Shown: positions 1-11,872 of the stretch, one piece after another
Layout: each line of letters starts with the position of its first letter
Numbering within the stretch: the first letter of the stretch is position 1
Assembly (NCBI GenBank): GCA_034440615.1
Contig: JAOTOM010003923.1
Coordinates: 96,001 to 160,000 of the forward strand
Source of the DNA: Ashinkailepas kermadecensis
Taxonomy: Eukaryota > Arthropoda > Thecostraca > Neolepadidae
Length of the DNA: 64,000 bases
Reading direction: 5' to 3'
Program-made: the position numbers and the translations under genes
The notes under the pieces: model-generated
Databases searched by the model: none
What the model saw: only the letters and a program-made list of their open reading frames with translations
What the model was told of the DNA's origin: nothing

Positions 1-804
1 AAAATGTGGACTTGGATCTCCCTGGCTCCGTGAAAGATCCCTGGTGTGAGGACATTCGAGCCACAGCTCTCTCCAAATGGCCTGATTTTAGGAAAAACAT
101 TTTTGCAATGTGGTATTTTCCCCCACTTCTGGAACACTACAAGAAAGTGTTGTCATAAAGATATTAGGACCTGAAATGTCAATTTTCAGTTCCCCCAGCC
201 AATGGGCGTTTGAACCAGGTAGCAGTCTCCCAACCCTCACCAAGTTTGAACAAGTTTAATATGGACATTGCATAGAAGGAATTGAGTTCAAAGTGGCCCT
301 TGTACACCTCATTCCCCAAGCTTTGAGCCAGTCCCCGTGACACTGCCTCGGTCCCAAAGCGGATCGCACATCGCGAATCGGTTTATCTGGCGGTGATTCC
401 AAGAACTACGGGTGCTGTAAAACGCCGTCAGATGGGAGCCAGTGACAGGAAACGCAAAAAGCGGACACGAGATCACAAACAACTCGGTGGTAGATCCAGA
501 AATAATTCTGATGACGGCGAGGTCGTCCAAGCGACGCCATTCCCTTCCTGATACGCACCGGTTTCCCTATGAGGGATGTACATACGGGGAAAAACTAAAT
601 GGATGCACTCGAACACCATGGTACCATTAATTTGCTAGGTACCTACCTTAAATTTACCTTTAAATTAGTGCCTTTAATGGGACGTTAAGTCGTAAGAGAG
701 GCGCAATTTAATTCGATCGGACGCTGTGCCCGTCATTGAAGCAATTGTATTGAAAAGTTAAAAATAACTGGGATGGTATTCCTAGTATGAATGTCCGCTT
801 CATC
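1..804. other. Unassigned sequence
   Basis: I see no gene, repeat array or recognisable element here. The short open frames (up to about 73 codons) have no familiar motif and are what chance gives. The stretch ends at the target-site duplication of the first SINE. Confidence 0.6.
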
Positions 805-995
805 TCGCAGTTCGTTCGGGGACGAGTAGTCTAGGGGTAAGTTACCCGTCTCACAATCGAAAGATTGTGGGTTCGAGTCTCACCTGTCGCTACTCTTCGC
901 TCGCGACCAATCGGCGTGAGAGATTGGCGACGCTACATGACTCAACAGTCAACGTGTCGTAAAACCAACAATCACATCACATCGCAGTTCGTTCG
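805..995 (+). mobile_element. tRNA-derived SINE, full length, with 14-bp target duplication
   Basis: The element occupies about 819-981 and is flanked by identical 14-bp copies of TCGCAGTTCGTTCG at 805-818 and 982-995, the signature of LINE-machinery retroposition. The 5' part is tRNA-like: an A-box-like segment around AGTCTAGGGGTAA and a B box GGTTCGAGTCT at about 870-880, which form an internal RNA polymerase III promoter. The segment GATTGTGGGTTCGAGTC resembles the T-arm region of arginine tRNA, so I infer an arginine-tRNA origin. The 3' tail reads CTACATGACTC then GTAAAACCAACAATC, shared with the other copies here. It is not a working tRNA gene: the acceptor stem does not pair well. Confidence 0.92.
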
Positions 996-1083
996 CGACC
1001 ACTCACCGTTTTATTTTTACTTGCATACTCTCGGTTTCGGTGGTTTCGATGAGATTGCCGGTTAGCTCTGCAACACCGCTACC

Positions 1084-1100
1084 CAGAGGCGCAGCCAAGG
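1084..1100 (+). mobile_element. hAT-like terminus remnant
   Basis: CAGAGGCGCAGCCAAGG matches, in inverse orientation, the ends at 5277-5292 and 12060-12075. It looks like a left terminal inverted repeat. No convincing partner terminus or target duplication was found downstream, so the element is probably decayed or rearranged. Confidence 0.4.
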
Positions 1101-3170
1101 CGTCCGAAAATCACACGTTTGTACGATTTCTGGTTGAAATCTCCCCCTCTCCGAATCGAATGACTCTTCGCCTTCGAACAATGTTCTCGCCACGGGCACG
1201 CTGCTGGCATACAGCAGCACCGAGTTCGTCTGGTATTGTGTTGCTCCTTGATGGACGATTGTGAACAGTCGAGGTCGATTGCCGCAATCAGTCAAGGAAA
1301 TGTACCGCTTTTGACCTTGAAATTTGCACTGATGAGTTGGTTCTATTAGAGAAAATCTGAAGCATGACACGTAATCCATCTGAGTCAATTGCCACTGAAA
1401 CGGGTGGGCGTCAAATTGACCCCCTCGATTTTTCAAAAGTAAAAATAAATCGCCATGCACAGTGTCGCAAAGATCAGCATGGCTCCAGGAAATTGTACAG
1501 CGGTTCGATTACTGTGAACTTTGTCTCGAAGTTGTCAATGGTCATTGAGATAGCCGAGGTCAAATCAGGTTGTTAGTTCTGAAGAGTACCGTTTTAGGGC
1601 AACACTCCAAGTACCGCAAACAAAATCTAGTGTTGAGGATGCTCTCAATATTCACGTGTTGTTAAGTTTATTATTGAACATGAAAATGCGACCTGAGGCA
1701 AAGTGATGCGGTCAGGACAAGGTGAAAACTTGAACTGTACACCTTTTATGTTGGAAAATTTCCGCCTCATGGTTTCAGCCGAGCAACATCGGAATAGTGT
1801 GATTGATCACAATGTCCTCTGCCAGCATGCAAACTTTCAGGTCAATGCAAGGCCAGTGCATGGGTATCAGTCAAAACGTGTGCTGGCCCGCTTCATGGGG
1901 GTTAAAGTATGAAGTTTAAATTTTCGAATGAATTTTGTCCGACCCAAATGGAGCAAAATAATGTTTTTATATAATCGTTACATGCTACCGCAGTTGTAAA
2001 CTCTGCAAGGTCATCTAGTATCACTGACCTGAGATGGCCTCGGGTGAGCTTTGCTAACCTTTTTGAATCATGCCATTTAAATCAGAAGATTTTTGGTCCT
2101 TTATCCGAATTCAGCGTTTTCCGAGATATCAGGCCAGTATTCTTCCGAGTTTAATCCACCAGGCCAAAGGAGTCCACATGTTTGAAATGAAAGCTTTTGC
2201 ATACTAGGATTTAAATTGGATGCAATTAAGACAACCATTAAAAAAAACATTCTAAGGTACGCGGTCTTACCTTTCTGTACCTACCTTACCTTCCCTGCCT
2301 TTCTGACAGATTCTGTGTCTTTCGACAGAGTGTAATTAAACATCCACTTCCGCACATAATGTACTCTTGTTTATCATAATTTAAGTGATCGCGCCGTTTA
2401 CCTATGTCTCATGCGCACGTCACGTTTTGCATTCCATTATACACTTGCATTGTATCACTGCTTGTATGACAGAAGAACATTGAATAGTCCAGTTGTGGGT
2501 TTGGTCTGATAACGATGATAACACAATAAGGCGTCTGATTTTACTTATTTCGTTATTAACCATAATTCGATTGCATAAGAATGCATAATATTGCGAATCA
2601 ATAACCGAGACCTGCTTTATTTGGAGCCATTACAACACAAACCTGTATCTGGTTTAGTCTGTCTAAAGGTCGACTGTGCGGGTGAGAGTAGTGGTGAAGG
2701 TGAAGCAGAGCGCCTCAGGCAGGCAGGCGTTCTATGGAAATTGAAAGCGATGGTATGTTTTCAACTGTTGTTTGTTTTATATTTAGAAAAAAGTGAGGCT
2801 GACTCGGGTGGCTTTTGCTACGTTGCCCGAATAAATATATGTTCAATGACTGGAGAAGTCGGAGCGATGGAACTTTTCTTTTCAACCTCAATGCTGAAAG
2901 CTTTGAGTCTGAAAAGAAAAGTGTTCAAAGCTGAACTTTTCAAACTCAGCTTTCAAACACAGCTCAGCATTGAGATAGTATGGTATCATTTGGATTCGTT
3001 GATGTGATTGCGAACATGATTATTCCAGCCATGAACGAAATATTCGTAATTCAACGTATTCGGACTTTCCGATGTCGGCAATGGCGTCAGCTGACTGCAT
3101 CCTGCACCAGCCGTGTGCACCGGAGCAGAAGGTGGAGATACCGATTAGTGACGTCGTCGGGAATTTCTCT
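1101..3170. other. Unassigned sequence
   Basis: AT-richer sequence with short frames only. No domain, splice-ordered exon series, RNA gene or clear repeat is recognisable. Confidence 0.5.
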
Positions 3171-3174
3171 CTGG

Positions 3175-3425
3175 AGGGAGTGATGGAGGTGCCAACCAGG
3201 AACGAAATCATGGGATCATCATCACCAAAGATATGTCTTGATGGAGGTGCCGATTCAAAGTCGTGTCCAGTATTTTTGTATCTGGACGGATGAGGTGCTG
3301 ATTCAGAGGTGTTATCAGGCAGTTTCTGCCGGTGGTGGAAGTGCTGATGAGGTGCCATCAGGGATCTTCAGGTGTGGTGAAGGTGCTGATTCAGGGGCGT
3401 CACCAGGAAATCGTGCTGAAGCACG
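3175..3425 (+). repeat. Degenerate 50-60 bp tandem repeat
   Basis: The phrase GGAGGTGCCGATTCA and close variants recur at about 3184, 3243, 3291, 3350 and 3378, often followed by a TCAGG-type segment. Spacing varies, so this is an old, diverged array. A 190-codon frame (3238-3810) runs through it. The repeat favours Gly-Ala-Asp-Ser phrases, but the frame of the repeat shifts between units, which argues against selection on protein. Confidence 0.45.
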
Positions 3426-4395
3426 GGGGAGGGGGGGTGGAGAGGTGTATCCACAGAATTTCGCGATGATCCAGATTTCGGGGGCATTTCGAGAGTTTTG
3501 CTCGACGGAGCGTCCGACTGACGGGTCGCCAGCGGGGAATCGTCACGAGGCGGCTGCGCCTGTGCCGATTCAGAGACAGGACTTTGCGACACGCAGGATG
3601 ATGTGCGGGCGCGCGGGCTTCGCCGGGCGTTCTCGAGCTGATGGTGGAGTTCCTGCCAGATCAGGACGCTCTTGGCATGCTAACTGGATGGGAATTCCCA
3701 CCCAGCCTTTTGGTTTTCCCACCCTGTCGTTGTGGACGGGTCGGCGTCCGTGGCTATGGAAGCCGACGCGTCCTAAAGCCCAAATGACCATACCAACCGA
3801 GCAAGGGTAGGGAAGCCAATGTTGAAGGAGGGAAACCACTGGCTCCGATCAGCTTTCAATAGGCGCACGAGAATGCCATGTGTTCCAATGGGGTGTCAAA
3901 TGTCACCGGCGAAGTTGCCTTCCGAGGCCTCTTTATGGCTTCAGTATAGCCCCTGGCCACGGCCTACACCTCTGCTGGCTGCGGCTGTTTGCTCACGAGT
4001 TCACGATGTAGTCTGTGCGGATTATGTAGCGTGGCCGGGTCAGAAACGTCACGGCACGGCGCACGTTGTCACCATTCACCGCGGCTGTGTTCTCCTTTAA
4101 ATTGTGGTTGAGCAAGACGAATCATTTCGCCTTCTCCGACTAGGGAGAGCAAACGTAAAAAATGCGCTCCTCCTGGTAAATATTTGGGAGACAAACGCAT
4201 GTGCTCGACATACTGCGGGGAATGTCTGCCACCCCTTCACTATCGTTCTCAGAATTTATTTTAAAAAAACATTCCCGCCATAGACCCCATGGTGAACGAA
4301 GCGACAGCCGTACTCTCAGTAAAGCCCGGCGTCCTCCCAGTCGCACAGCCCGAGAGCAGACTCCACAAGGTTGAGCCAAGTCGCTAATTACACAT
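3426..4395. other. Unassigned sequence
   Basis: Moderately GC-rich sequence with no recognised gene. The segment at about 3765-3785 (GACGCGTCCTAAAGCCC) resembles the 3' tail of the local SINE family and may be another fragment, but no flanking duplication was found. Confidence 0.45.
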
Positions 4396-4399
4396 TCGG

Positions 4400-4790
4400 T
4401 ACCCGCTGCCGCCGCAAAAACAACGCGCCGGAGGTATCCGCGGCATGTGACCTACAGACGGGCGGCGCTGCCGCTGCGACTGGGCGGCGGCCGAATGGCG
4501 CGTAACTCACCGTATGGCGGGTAAATCACCGGCCGGCCGGCGCGCCAGCCGTCGGGCTCTGGCGACGGCGGGAATTGACCGCAGAGGAGCCGCATATAAA
4601 TCATCAGTTCGATTAGGTGGAGACGATGTATCGCGTTTAGTTATTCGGCAGCTCATTTCGGCGCGTGGTGCCGACTTACCAGAGCCGAGCTGGTCGGCGG
4701 GGAAGACGGCGGTGGCCTGTTGTCTTGTAGTATACTGGCTAGCTACTGGAATAAGACCAGCGCACATGTTTCGGAGAAATGCACCAGCGA
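4400..4790. other. GC-rich CpG-dense island
   Basis: CpG is not depleted and the segment contains several CCGGCCGG-type runs. A TATA-like GCATATAAAT lies near 4589-4598, but no initiator at the right distance or following gene can be shown. It could be an orphan promoter or simply GC-rich DNA. Confidence 0.4.
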
Positions 4791-4885
4791 CCTTTCATTA
4801 AGGAATCATACAATTATTTTCGTTCCAGAATTATAGAGCGGCCCACAGGTTTGGTGCGAACGTTGGTGGAATGCGACTCTTTAGC

Positions 4886-4948
4886 GCTCCTGGCGAGTGT
4901 TTTGAGGGGGCTTTTGAGCTCCGGGCGAGTGTTTTGAGGGGGCTTTCA
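4886..4948. repeat. Tandem duplication of a 32-bp unit
   Basis: Two adjacent copies share GGCGAGTGTTTTGAGGGGGC, with a few differences outside this core. This is a recent short duplication with no evident function. Confidence 0.8.
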
Positions 4949-5276
4949 CGATTCATTGTCAGGTTACTCATCGAACATCAAAGACTTTGTGATACCTATC
5001 TCTCTTTTAGATTAATGGATATTATATATCGAGAAGCATACGTTCGTCACTGTTTAGAGGATCCAGCCGTTGACTTGTGCAGAATCCAATCAGGAGCGCG
5101 GCCAGCATTTTCTCAAGGAAGGGGGCGCCCGGAATCCGCTGGACGACCGGAAACCGTCCTGAGACGCTTTCGGCTCGCGAGGCTTGCCGACATTTTTGGT
5201 TGGGAGTGATGCAAATTCAAATATTTATATTTGTACCGTGCAGTTTTTTTTAATAAACGGGGCCCGGGCCCACGCC

Positions 5277-5293
5277 CCTTGGCTGCGCCTCTA
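5277..5293. mobile_element. hAT-like right-terminus remnant
   Basis: CCTTGGCTGCGCCTCT is the inverse complement of the left terminus at 1084-1100 and matches the right end at 12060-12075. No partner or flanking duplication was found nearby. Confidence 0.4.
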
Positions 5294-5599
5294 AAGCCAG
5301 CGGATCACAGCAACCCATTGAGCTGAAAAGTGCTGACCCCTGATTTTGCTTCCTACGGACTTGAAATAGAGCGTGACCCACTCGCCTTCCACTTCCCAAG
5401 TCAGCTCCCGCCACCTTCCCTCCCCTCCTGGACCTGTCGGGAGTGTAATGTCACAGCGTATATGAATGCAGAGCTGTTCCCACATTGTTCGCGTTTTCTT
5501 GAAGCAAGCTTCAGCGGACATCCGTAAGATAATTGACCAAAAGCCCATGTTTCCGTGAATCTTTTCATTGACTTACATTGATTAACAGCGAATATCTGC

Positions 5600-5840
5600 C
5601 CATTATTCGGTGGCGGATCGAGGAGAAGCAACTAGGGGCATGTGCCCCGTCGTCTGATAGAGGTGCGGCGTCACTTCGACTAAATAACCTTCAGGACGCT
5701 CGAGTGCGTTATTCCGCTCAACGAGTTTTTCAGCCGACGGCAACCCTCATAGTAGAAAAGGTGCCCCTCCGGAGAAATGGCGCCCCTCCAGAGCAAACGC
5801 CCACCCGTAGAAAATTCCTGGATCCGCCCCTGCCATGATT
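5600..5840. mobile_element. 225-bp non-autonomous hAT-type element with 8-bp duplication
   Basis: The element spans 5608-5832. Its left end CGGTGGCGGATCGAGG is an imperfect inverse of the right end, whose complement reads CAGGGGCGGATCCAGG. The flanks are CCATTATT (5600-5607) and CCATGATT (5833-5840), an 8-bp duplication with one mismatch. 8-bp duplications and CAGNGGCG-like ends are characteristic of the hAT superfamily. It encodes nothing and must have been moved in trans. Confidence 0.82.
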
Positions 5841-5889
5841 GCCGCATGAGCTGACGCAAATGATTAGACACTGAAATTCTCAGGCACGA

Positions 5890-6365
5890 TCTCGTCCACG
5901 CAAGTTATGGTGCTCCGGCCCAGTTCGTCACCGGTTGCCATGGCAACTGCGCGAAATGCAAATACCCGCACCGGCTCATTATCTACGTGCGATCCGCAGC
6001 AAACGAGCGAGTGGGCCGTCGTGCGATCGGCACGGCTGCCCGCCCTCCGCCCTCCCGCCCACTCGATAATTAAAACCCAGGACGGCGGGCGCCGGGGCCG
6101 GACCGGGTGGTGTTCACCGAGATGCCAGCCCCGAACAGCGGCCGGCACGGGTCGCGGGATGCGCGGGGGAGAAGTGAAAGTGCCGGCATTCCGTCCGGTC
6201 GGCCGAGATAGGCGTCGGACGCGCTGTGCGCCGCCGCTTCGGTGTTTTATCGGCCATTGTGCGCGGCGCTGGCGCGGCGCGAACGCGATTCGCCCGCGCG
6301 CCCGTCGACGGCGGGAGTCCGGCGAGCGGGCGGACAGGCGGACACTTCGTCTGCCGCACGGCCAG
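5890..6365. other. GC-rich CpG island with X-box and octamer
   Basis: A CpG-dense segment runs from the X-box at 5934 to the start of the 47-bp minisatellite. Sequence features fit an orphan promoter, but no transcript start or exon can be assigned. The long minus-strand frames across it are GC-skew artefacts continued through the repeat. Confidence 0.5.
5934..5947. promoter_or_regulatory. Perfect palindromic RFX X-box
   Basis: GTTGCCATGGCAAC is a full 14-bp inverted repeat and matches the X-box bound by RFX factors, which regulate ciliary genes in animals. An octamer ATGCAAAT (POU-type site) lies 8 bp downstream at 5956-5963. That the site is bound is inference. Confidence 0.7.
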
Positions 6366-6748
6366 GCGCAGTGCCGGGTGTCGGCTGGGGAGGTAGAGTG
6401 CCGTACGGTCCAGCACACAGCTGGGTGTCGGCTGGGGGAGGTAGAGTGCCGTACGGTCCGGCGCAGTGCCGGGTGTCGGCTGGGGAGGTAGAGTGCCGTA
6501 CGGTCCAGCACACAGCTGGGTGTCGGCTGGGGGAGGTAGAGTGCCGTACGGTCCGGCGCAGTGCCGGGTGTCGGCTGGGGAGGTAGAGTGCCGTACGGTC
6601 CAGCACACAGCTGGGTGTCGGCTGGGAGAGGTGGAGTGCCGTACGGTTCAGCACACAGCTGGGTGTCGGCTGGGGAGGTAGAGTGCCGTACGGTCCAGCA
6701 CACAGCTGGGTGTCGGCTGGGGGAGGTAGAGTGCCGTACGGTTCTGTG
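6366..6748. repeat. Minisatellite, ~47-bp unit, 8 copies
   Basis: The phrase GGGTGTCGGCTGGGG recurs eight times at about 47-bp spacing, followed by GGTAGAGTGCCGTACGGTC. Two linker types occur, one GGCGCAGTGC-like and one AGCACACAGC-like. They alternate in the first six units, implying expansion by a ~95-bp dimer. Several long frames on both strands translate only this repeat. Confidence 0.95.
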
Positions 6749-6781
6749 CAGCGCGGAAGTCAGGCCGTGTGACCGTTCAGC

Positions 6782-6935
6782 TCGGTCACTCCATTCCCCG
6801 GCGGTCACTCCATTCCCCGGCGGTCAGTCCATTCCCGGGGTCCTGATTCCCGGCGGTCACTCCATTCCCCGGCGGTCAGTCCATTCCCCGGCGGTCACTC
6901 CATTCCCCGGCGGTCACTCCATTCCCCGGCGGTCA
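6782..6935. repeat. Minisatellite, 19-bp unit
   Basis: About seven full copies of CGGTCACTCCATTCCCCGG, with one interrupted unit near 6835-6850 and ACT/AGT variants. It directly follows the 47-bp array but is unrelated to it. Confidence 0.95.
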
Positions 6936-6949
6936 AACGGACGGCGGTG

Positions 6950-6957
6950 TGACGTCA
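6950..6957. promoter_or_regulatory. CRE palindrome TGACGTCA
   Basis: A perfect 8-bp cAMP-response-element palindrome just after the 19-bp array. An 8-mer occurs about once per window by chance, so this site alone is weak evidence. Confidence 0.35.
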
Positions 6958-8520
6958 CGGGGCGACGGCAGCGGTTTGTTTGGAAATTGGCCGGGCGTGA
7001 TAGATGGCAGCACTGGTGGCGTATTTGGCATAGCTTTTTGGCATGGTTCAGCCCCAAATAACCCACTGGAGTGTTTTTATCTTGCTCTCTTTCTCTTTTC
7101 CGCTTCTCATAGATACCCAAAGGAATCACAAAAAAAAACGCCGTCCTTAACGTAAATTTCTTATGAATGCTTGGCCTAGATTTCAAATAAGCAAAAGCGT
7201 GGAACGGCAAGGGCGGACCAAGGAATTTTCATGGGGCGCCCTGTGTAGCCGGGCGTGTAGCCACTTTGAAAGTACCTGGAGTGGTACCGAGCGACTTTAT
7301 TTCATTCCCCTTAATTCTGTTTCCACGCGTTTTGAACCTTCTTTACCGCAGGCGCGTAATTTTGAAATCATTATTCGTGTTGTATTTATAGGTATGGCAT
7401 CCTGCTATTGCCAGCGATCAGTGTCAGGCAATGAGCGTTTGGAAACTAAATAGTTTGGCCTCCTATACCTGTCAATACTTTCCGAATACCACGCGACGAG
7501 TTGTGCGAAGAAAGACTGTTGCAGCAAGTGGAGTACTGTTAATACAAATTATACTGAAGTTAAACTGCTACCGATCAACGCTAAGGATCGGAGTCAATGG
7601 CAGGCGGAGATTATTGCGTAAGACGCGAATTGATCTGGAAATTATAAATATACGACAGAGTTTTACTCAATAACGTAGCATGCTGCCAATGCTGGAATAC
7701 GGCCTCCCGAGTTTCTGAGACCCTGACCTTATCTGGCCAATTGCCGACTGACTGCCAAACGACACCTAACGTCAAGCGGGTGAAGCGATTCTGATCCAGC
7801 CCGGCCAGCCCGAGGGAGAGGCCACTACTCGTTTCTTGTCGCTTGCGACGTCACATTGTGTCCCCGCCCCCTGTCCCTCCTCCACTCCCCGCCCAGTTAA
7901 GAGCCCATTTTAGATTCACTGGTCGTGATTCATCTCAAAGTCATCCTTCCTTGCTCTTAGGATCATCAGCCATCAGTACAGAGGACTGTATGGATAATAC
8001 GGCCAGGGTGAGGTAATTGGCGCCATTGAATTCCAGTGGTTCATCAATCGTAGTGCCGGGATGGAGCCAATGCTAGCAGGTTTCTCAGGCAACTGGAGTA
8101 AATCTGCGTCCTGGAATGGAAAGCTATCAGAATAGGTCACATTATCTCAGCTAGTGTGGTTTCCTCTCTTGGGTGCTTACGGTAAGATAAGTCGTGGAAA
8201 TAGAACAAAGCCATCGATCCAATCGTGGGGAGAAAAACTTATAATTCGGCGCGTCATGATTAAGAAAGAGTATGTAAGCAGCAACTCTTCACACGACGCC
8301 ATGGAAGTACCACGCTACGTCCACCAAAGCCTGTATTCAATGAAGGCATTGAACGTTATGCGTTTATATTTGCATCGACTTGGCCAGATCGCACCTCGCA
8401 TCTCAATCGGTTCCTAGCAAATGCTTAACTTAACCCTAGCAAATTTGGAAGCAAGTACTTAATAGTTAGCTTTTCCCCACTGGTCTAGGCAAAGGACGGT
8501 GGAATGATCGCTGTGAAAGC
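6958..8520. other. Unassigned sequence with a hAT-like end fragment
   Basis: No gene recognised. CAAGGGCGGACCAAGG followed by AATTTTC at about 7208-7230 resembles the family end CAGGGGCGGATCCAGG plus AATTTTC seen at 5608-5832, so a decayed terminus is likely. The other end is not visible. Confidence 0.4.
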
Positions 8521-8523
8521 TCA

Positions 8524-8592
8524 TGTCAGGTGGTCGTATATTGGGATCACATCAGTCAGGTATCACATCAGGTCGCATATTGGGATCCGACA
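8524..8592. repeat. Short diverged direct duplication
   Basis: CGTATATTGGGATC and CGCATATTGGGATC lie about 40 bp apart, each near a CAGGT and an ATCACATCAG segment. This is a local partial duplication. Confidence 0.6.
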
Positions 8593-8929
8593 GTCAGTGC
8601 TCGTCGTGGCAAGTATGAGCTGGAGTGCCACACGGTACTCGTCGTTGAGTCCTTTATATTCATCTGGCAACTGAAGCACGGCGGCTGGACCACCTTGGTC
8701 GTGTCTGGGTGTTGGTGGCGAACTAGTAGTGTTACAGTGATTACGTTGACTTGGGAATTCACGATCTGGCGGTCGACGTTTGGTCTGTTCTGCTTGGTCA
8801 GGTGTTCCGTGAAGCGAATCCACGAATAATCATGTAGAAATTGGTATGAACTTGACAAGGGAGATACTCAGTTCAGACAACAATTACGTCCGAGCAAATA
8901 TGACAGGAAAATGTGCCGCAAAACCGCTG

Positions 8930-9425
8930 TCGCGCCTGCGCAAGGAAACGCATTCGGCCGGGGCCCGATCACACGGTTTCCGGCTTCCACCCGCGTCCCC
9001 CGGTGCGCACTCCATTGACTTCCAAAGTCGGACGGTCAGAACTGTCAGCGTCGACATCGACAGCGCCGGCTTTCCGCCCCCGCATAATTACCCGCTGGCA
9101 TCTGGACGCGACAAACAGCCCATTCACGCGGCGTCCTCTCAATGCGACCCGGTCGCAGTCCGGTGCGCCCGGCCGGCTATCTGGCGGCGAATCTGACCGC
9201 TTCGGCGGCGCCGCCACGCCCCGCCCTTTGTGACCCGCGTCCTGACCGCCGCCGACCGTCGGTGGCCCCCTTCCCCCCTCCAGGGCTGTGCGCCTCGCCG
9301 GGTCATCCATCTATCTGCTGCGCGCGCGGCAGCCGCTAAGCCGGGGCGCCGTGCTCCCCTAATGCCGGAGACGGTGGCGCAGAGGGGCCGCGCGCTAATT
9401 GTCGACTGGAATGCGCCGCTTCTCG
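8930..9425. other. GC-rich CpG-dense island
   Basis: CpG-rich on both strands with no X-box or CCAAT array seen. Overlapping frames of 65-149 codons on both strands are expected from the composition. No exon or product can be supported. Confidence 0.45.
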
Positions 9426-9814
9426 GTCTCGTCTCGGGGCTGAGGCTGACCATCCTCGTGAGAAAGTCTAAAACGCCCAAACCGCCAAGTTCGCTACACC
9501 AAGAAATGACAAATTTCAGTCGTGGTTTGACTGGAACAAAGCTATGACTGGAGCAGACTGGACCACCACCAAGCACAGGTAGGAGCACGGAGTCTGAAGC
9601 AGAAGGAGTTGTACATGCATTTACGCGATGGAAATAACTTAGCTCTGAGGTTAATCTAGGATAGGAGCTAGGATATTTTCATTTCCTGGACAACTCACAT
9701 ATATTATGGACTCTGTGCTCCTACCTGATAGCCTTTCTCTGGTCGAACAATGACAGAAACATGGCAGTTCTTGGCGTAACGAACTTGGCGGTTTGGACGT
9801 TTTGGAATCGTTCC

Positions 9815-10215
9815 TGGGGATAGTTGGTCGCAGCCCATCTCGGCGGCCGGGGCGTGCCGGCGGCGCGCTCACATCTGGCGGCGGCGCGCGGCTCCGGGTG
9901 GCGCCGACGGCCCGGGCGTGCCCCTGCCCCAGCACGTATCTGCCTGGGATCGGCTGGAGGCGCCCCCGCCGTGGTCCGACACCGGCTGATCACCGGCCCA
10001 AGTGGCGGCTGTGTCTCCGCTACACCGGCGCCGGCCGACGCTAATGGCGCCACTCTGAGCCGAGACCTCGGCTCGCGGCGCGCTCGCGATGCCCTCTCGG
10101 CGGCGCACAAACACTGGGTGTCTATCCTCCGCACGCTACAGCCGGCAGAGTGCGTGTCATTAGGCAGAGCGCCGCAGACTCCCTGTCGGTAGGATCGAGC
10201 CGGCGGTGCGCTTGC
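9815..10215. other. GC-rich CpG-dense island
   Basis: CpG-dense segment with overlapping frames up to 170 codons on both strands and no recognisable domain. It may be an unassigned promoter or first-exon region. Confidence 0.4.
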
Positions 10216-10290
10216 GTGCGCTTGACACCACAAGATGGTAGGCTATGAGGATCCTGAGGCTTGCTCGACACTCAATAAAAGTGTTTATAT

Positions 10291-10318
10291 CCGTCAAAGG
10301 AGGAGCCTCCTTTAACGG
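10291..10318. other. 28-bp near-perfect inverted repeat
   Basis: Arms CCGTCAAAGGAGG (10291-10303) and CCTCCTTTAACGG (10306-10318) are inverse complements with one mismatch, separated by 2 bp. It could be a dimeric protein-binding site; the 2-nt loop makes an RNA hairpin less natural. It lies just after CAATAAAAG. Confidence 0.7.
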
Positions 10319-10461
10319 TGCAACTGTATTAGGCTGTATGTACTGCAGAATGGCCTACCACTCGCAGAGTCCAGTCAGTTTGGCTGTCCGCTTATGATGT
10401 CGACTTTTGAATCTGTCCGATTATTCATGACAAATGCACATATAAAAACCGGCATTGACAC

Positions 10462-10660
10462 AAGGTCTTGACATGAGGTATTGACATCAGGTATTGACAC
10501 GAGGTCTTGGCATGAAGCATTGACACGCGGTATTGACATGAGGTATTGACATGAGGTATTGGTATGAGGTATTGACATGACGTATTGACACGAGATCTTG
10601 ACAAGAGGTCTTGACATGAGGTATTGACACTAGGTCATTGGCACCAGGCGTTGACATGAA
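10462..10660. repeat. Minisatellite, 13-bp unit
   Basis: About 14 diverged copies of GAGGTATTGACAT. Read on the minus strand, three units give a 13-residue phrase with SCQYLMSIPH, so frames stay open by construction. Confidence 0.9.
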
Positions 10661-11872
10661 TTTCACCTGCCCTACCTTCGGGATCGCATCAAACGGCAAC
10701 CAATTCTGTTTTTAAAGTGCGAGATTATCAATTGTCGGACGTCGTGCGAAATTCGAAAAGCAATATCTTGAATGGCTGAGTAGTTATTTCAGGAAACCTG
10801 AGGATGGATCAAGTTGGCCATCCTCGGCTCCACGGACTGCAGGGGTTAAATCCTCCTTGGTGTCCCCTTTACTGCAGGGAAGAACGTTCGACAAATTAAA
10901 CGAATACGCACAAATAGTCCGAACGTTGACTATTTGTGTTCATTATACCGATGAAGGTGAATTGATGGGTACTGCAACAAGTGCCGCTATTCTTACGCAT
11001 TTTTGCTTTGTTTTAATGTGTCACTGGCCGAGCCTGCCAACAGATTCAACCTTGCTGATTTCGTTTTGCAAATGTGTTCGGTGTCAAGATCCTATTATGA
11101 GAACCACTGCACTATGTTACACACAACTGCACTTAGTGCACTGCATTCGGATTACTGACGCGCGGATAATTCCGTGATGGCTCTTTTCCAGTGCCGCATT
11201 GAAGTCTCCGTGTTCGACGGTACACTCTAATAGCCAAGCAACTTCAGTCTGAGTTTTAGCAGCGGACCGCCAGAAGCCATCTATCTTCTCTTTCGAATCG
11301 CTTTGAACTGCTTAGTCCATGTATGCTTCGGTCCTACTATGAATTTCACTGGTCTGTGACCTGTGGCAACGCTGGGCTGAAATAAGGGCATCTGAGCATC
11401 TGGGAAGAGCTAGTTTTCCACTTTGCAAAATCAAAAATCCTGCAATAATCTAGACTCCACTGGAAAATCCTTTGCATGCATGACAAGGAGCGCTCTCAGG
11501 TCGTCAGGCGAAGAAAACTAAAATCAGCAGGCGGTCACATGATTTCATTTACTATCTTCATTGACAATATTGTTGGCGAACCTTCTGGGTCCATTTTGTG
11601 AAGCAAGTGCCTCGGAGAAGTGGTCAACCTGGCCTAATTTTCCAGAAAGGTAATATCTTGCACCGATTTTGACACTGCTGAACTTCAAAGGGGGCCATCG
11701 TTCCATGACCTCTTGCACAAGTAGAGACTCGGGGTGGGGAGGGCTGGCTGAGCACCTGCCCGAAACACATTTAGTAGCATTAGGCTTGCACTGACACTGG
11801 GCGAACATTTACACTGACATGCATTTAGTAAATGGCGCAGACTAGGTATTCTGGGTTCCAAAACGATTATAG
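10661..11872. other. Unassigned sequence
   Basis: No gene, RNA or repeat recognised. Short frames lack motifs. Confidence 0.5.

Noticed and set aside
819..981. Functional tRNA gene at the SINE head
   Set aside because: The acceptor stem does not pair and the element repeats elsewhere with target duplications, so it is a retroposon.
5864..6808. 314-codon minus-strand frame
   Set aside because: More than a third translates the 47-bp minisatellite and the rest is GC-island sequence without a motif.
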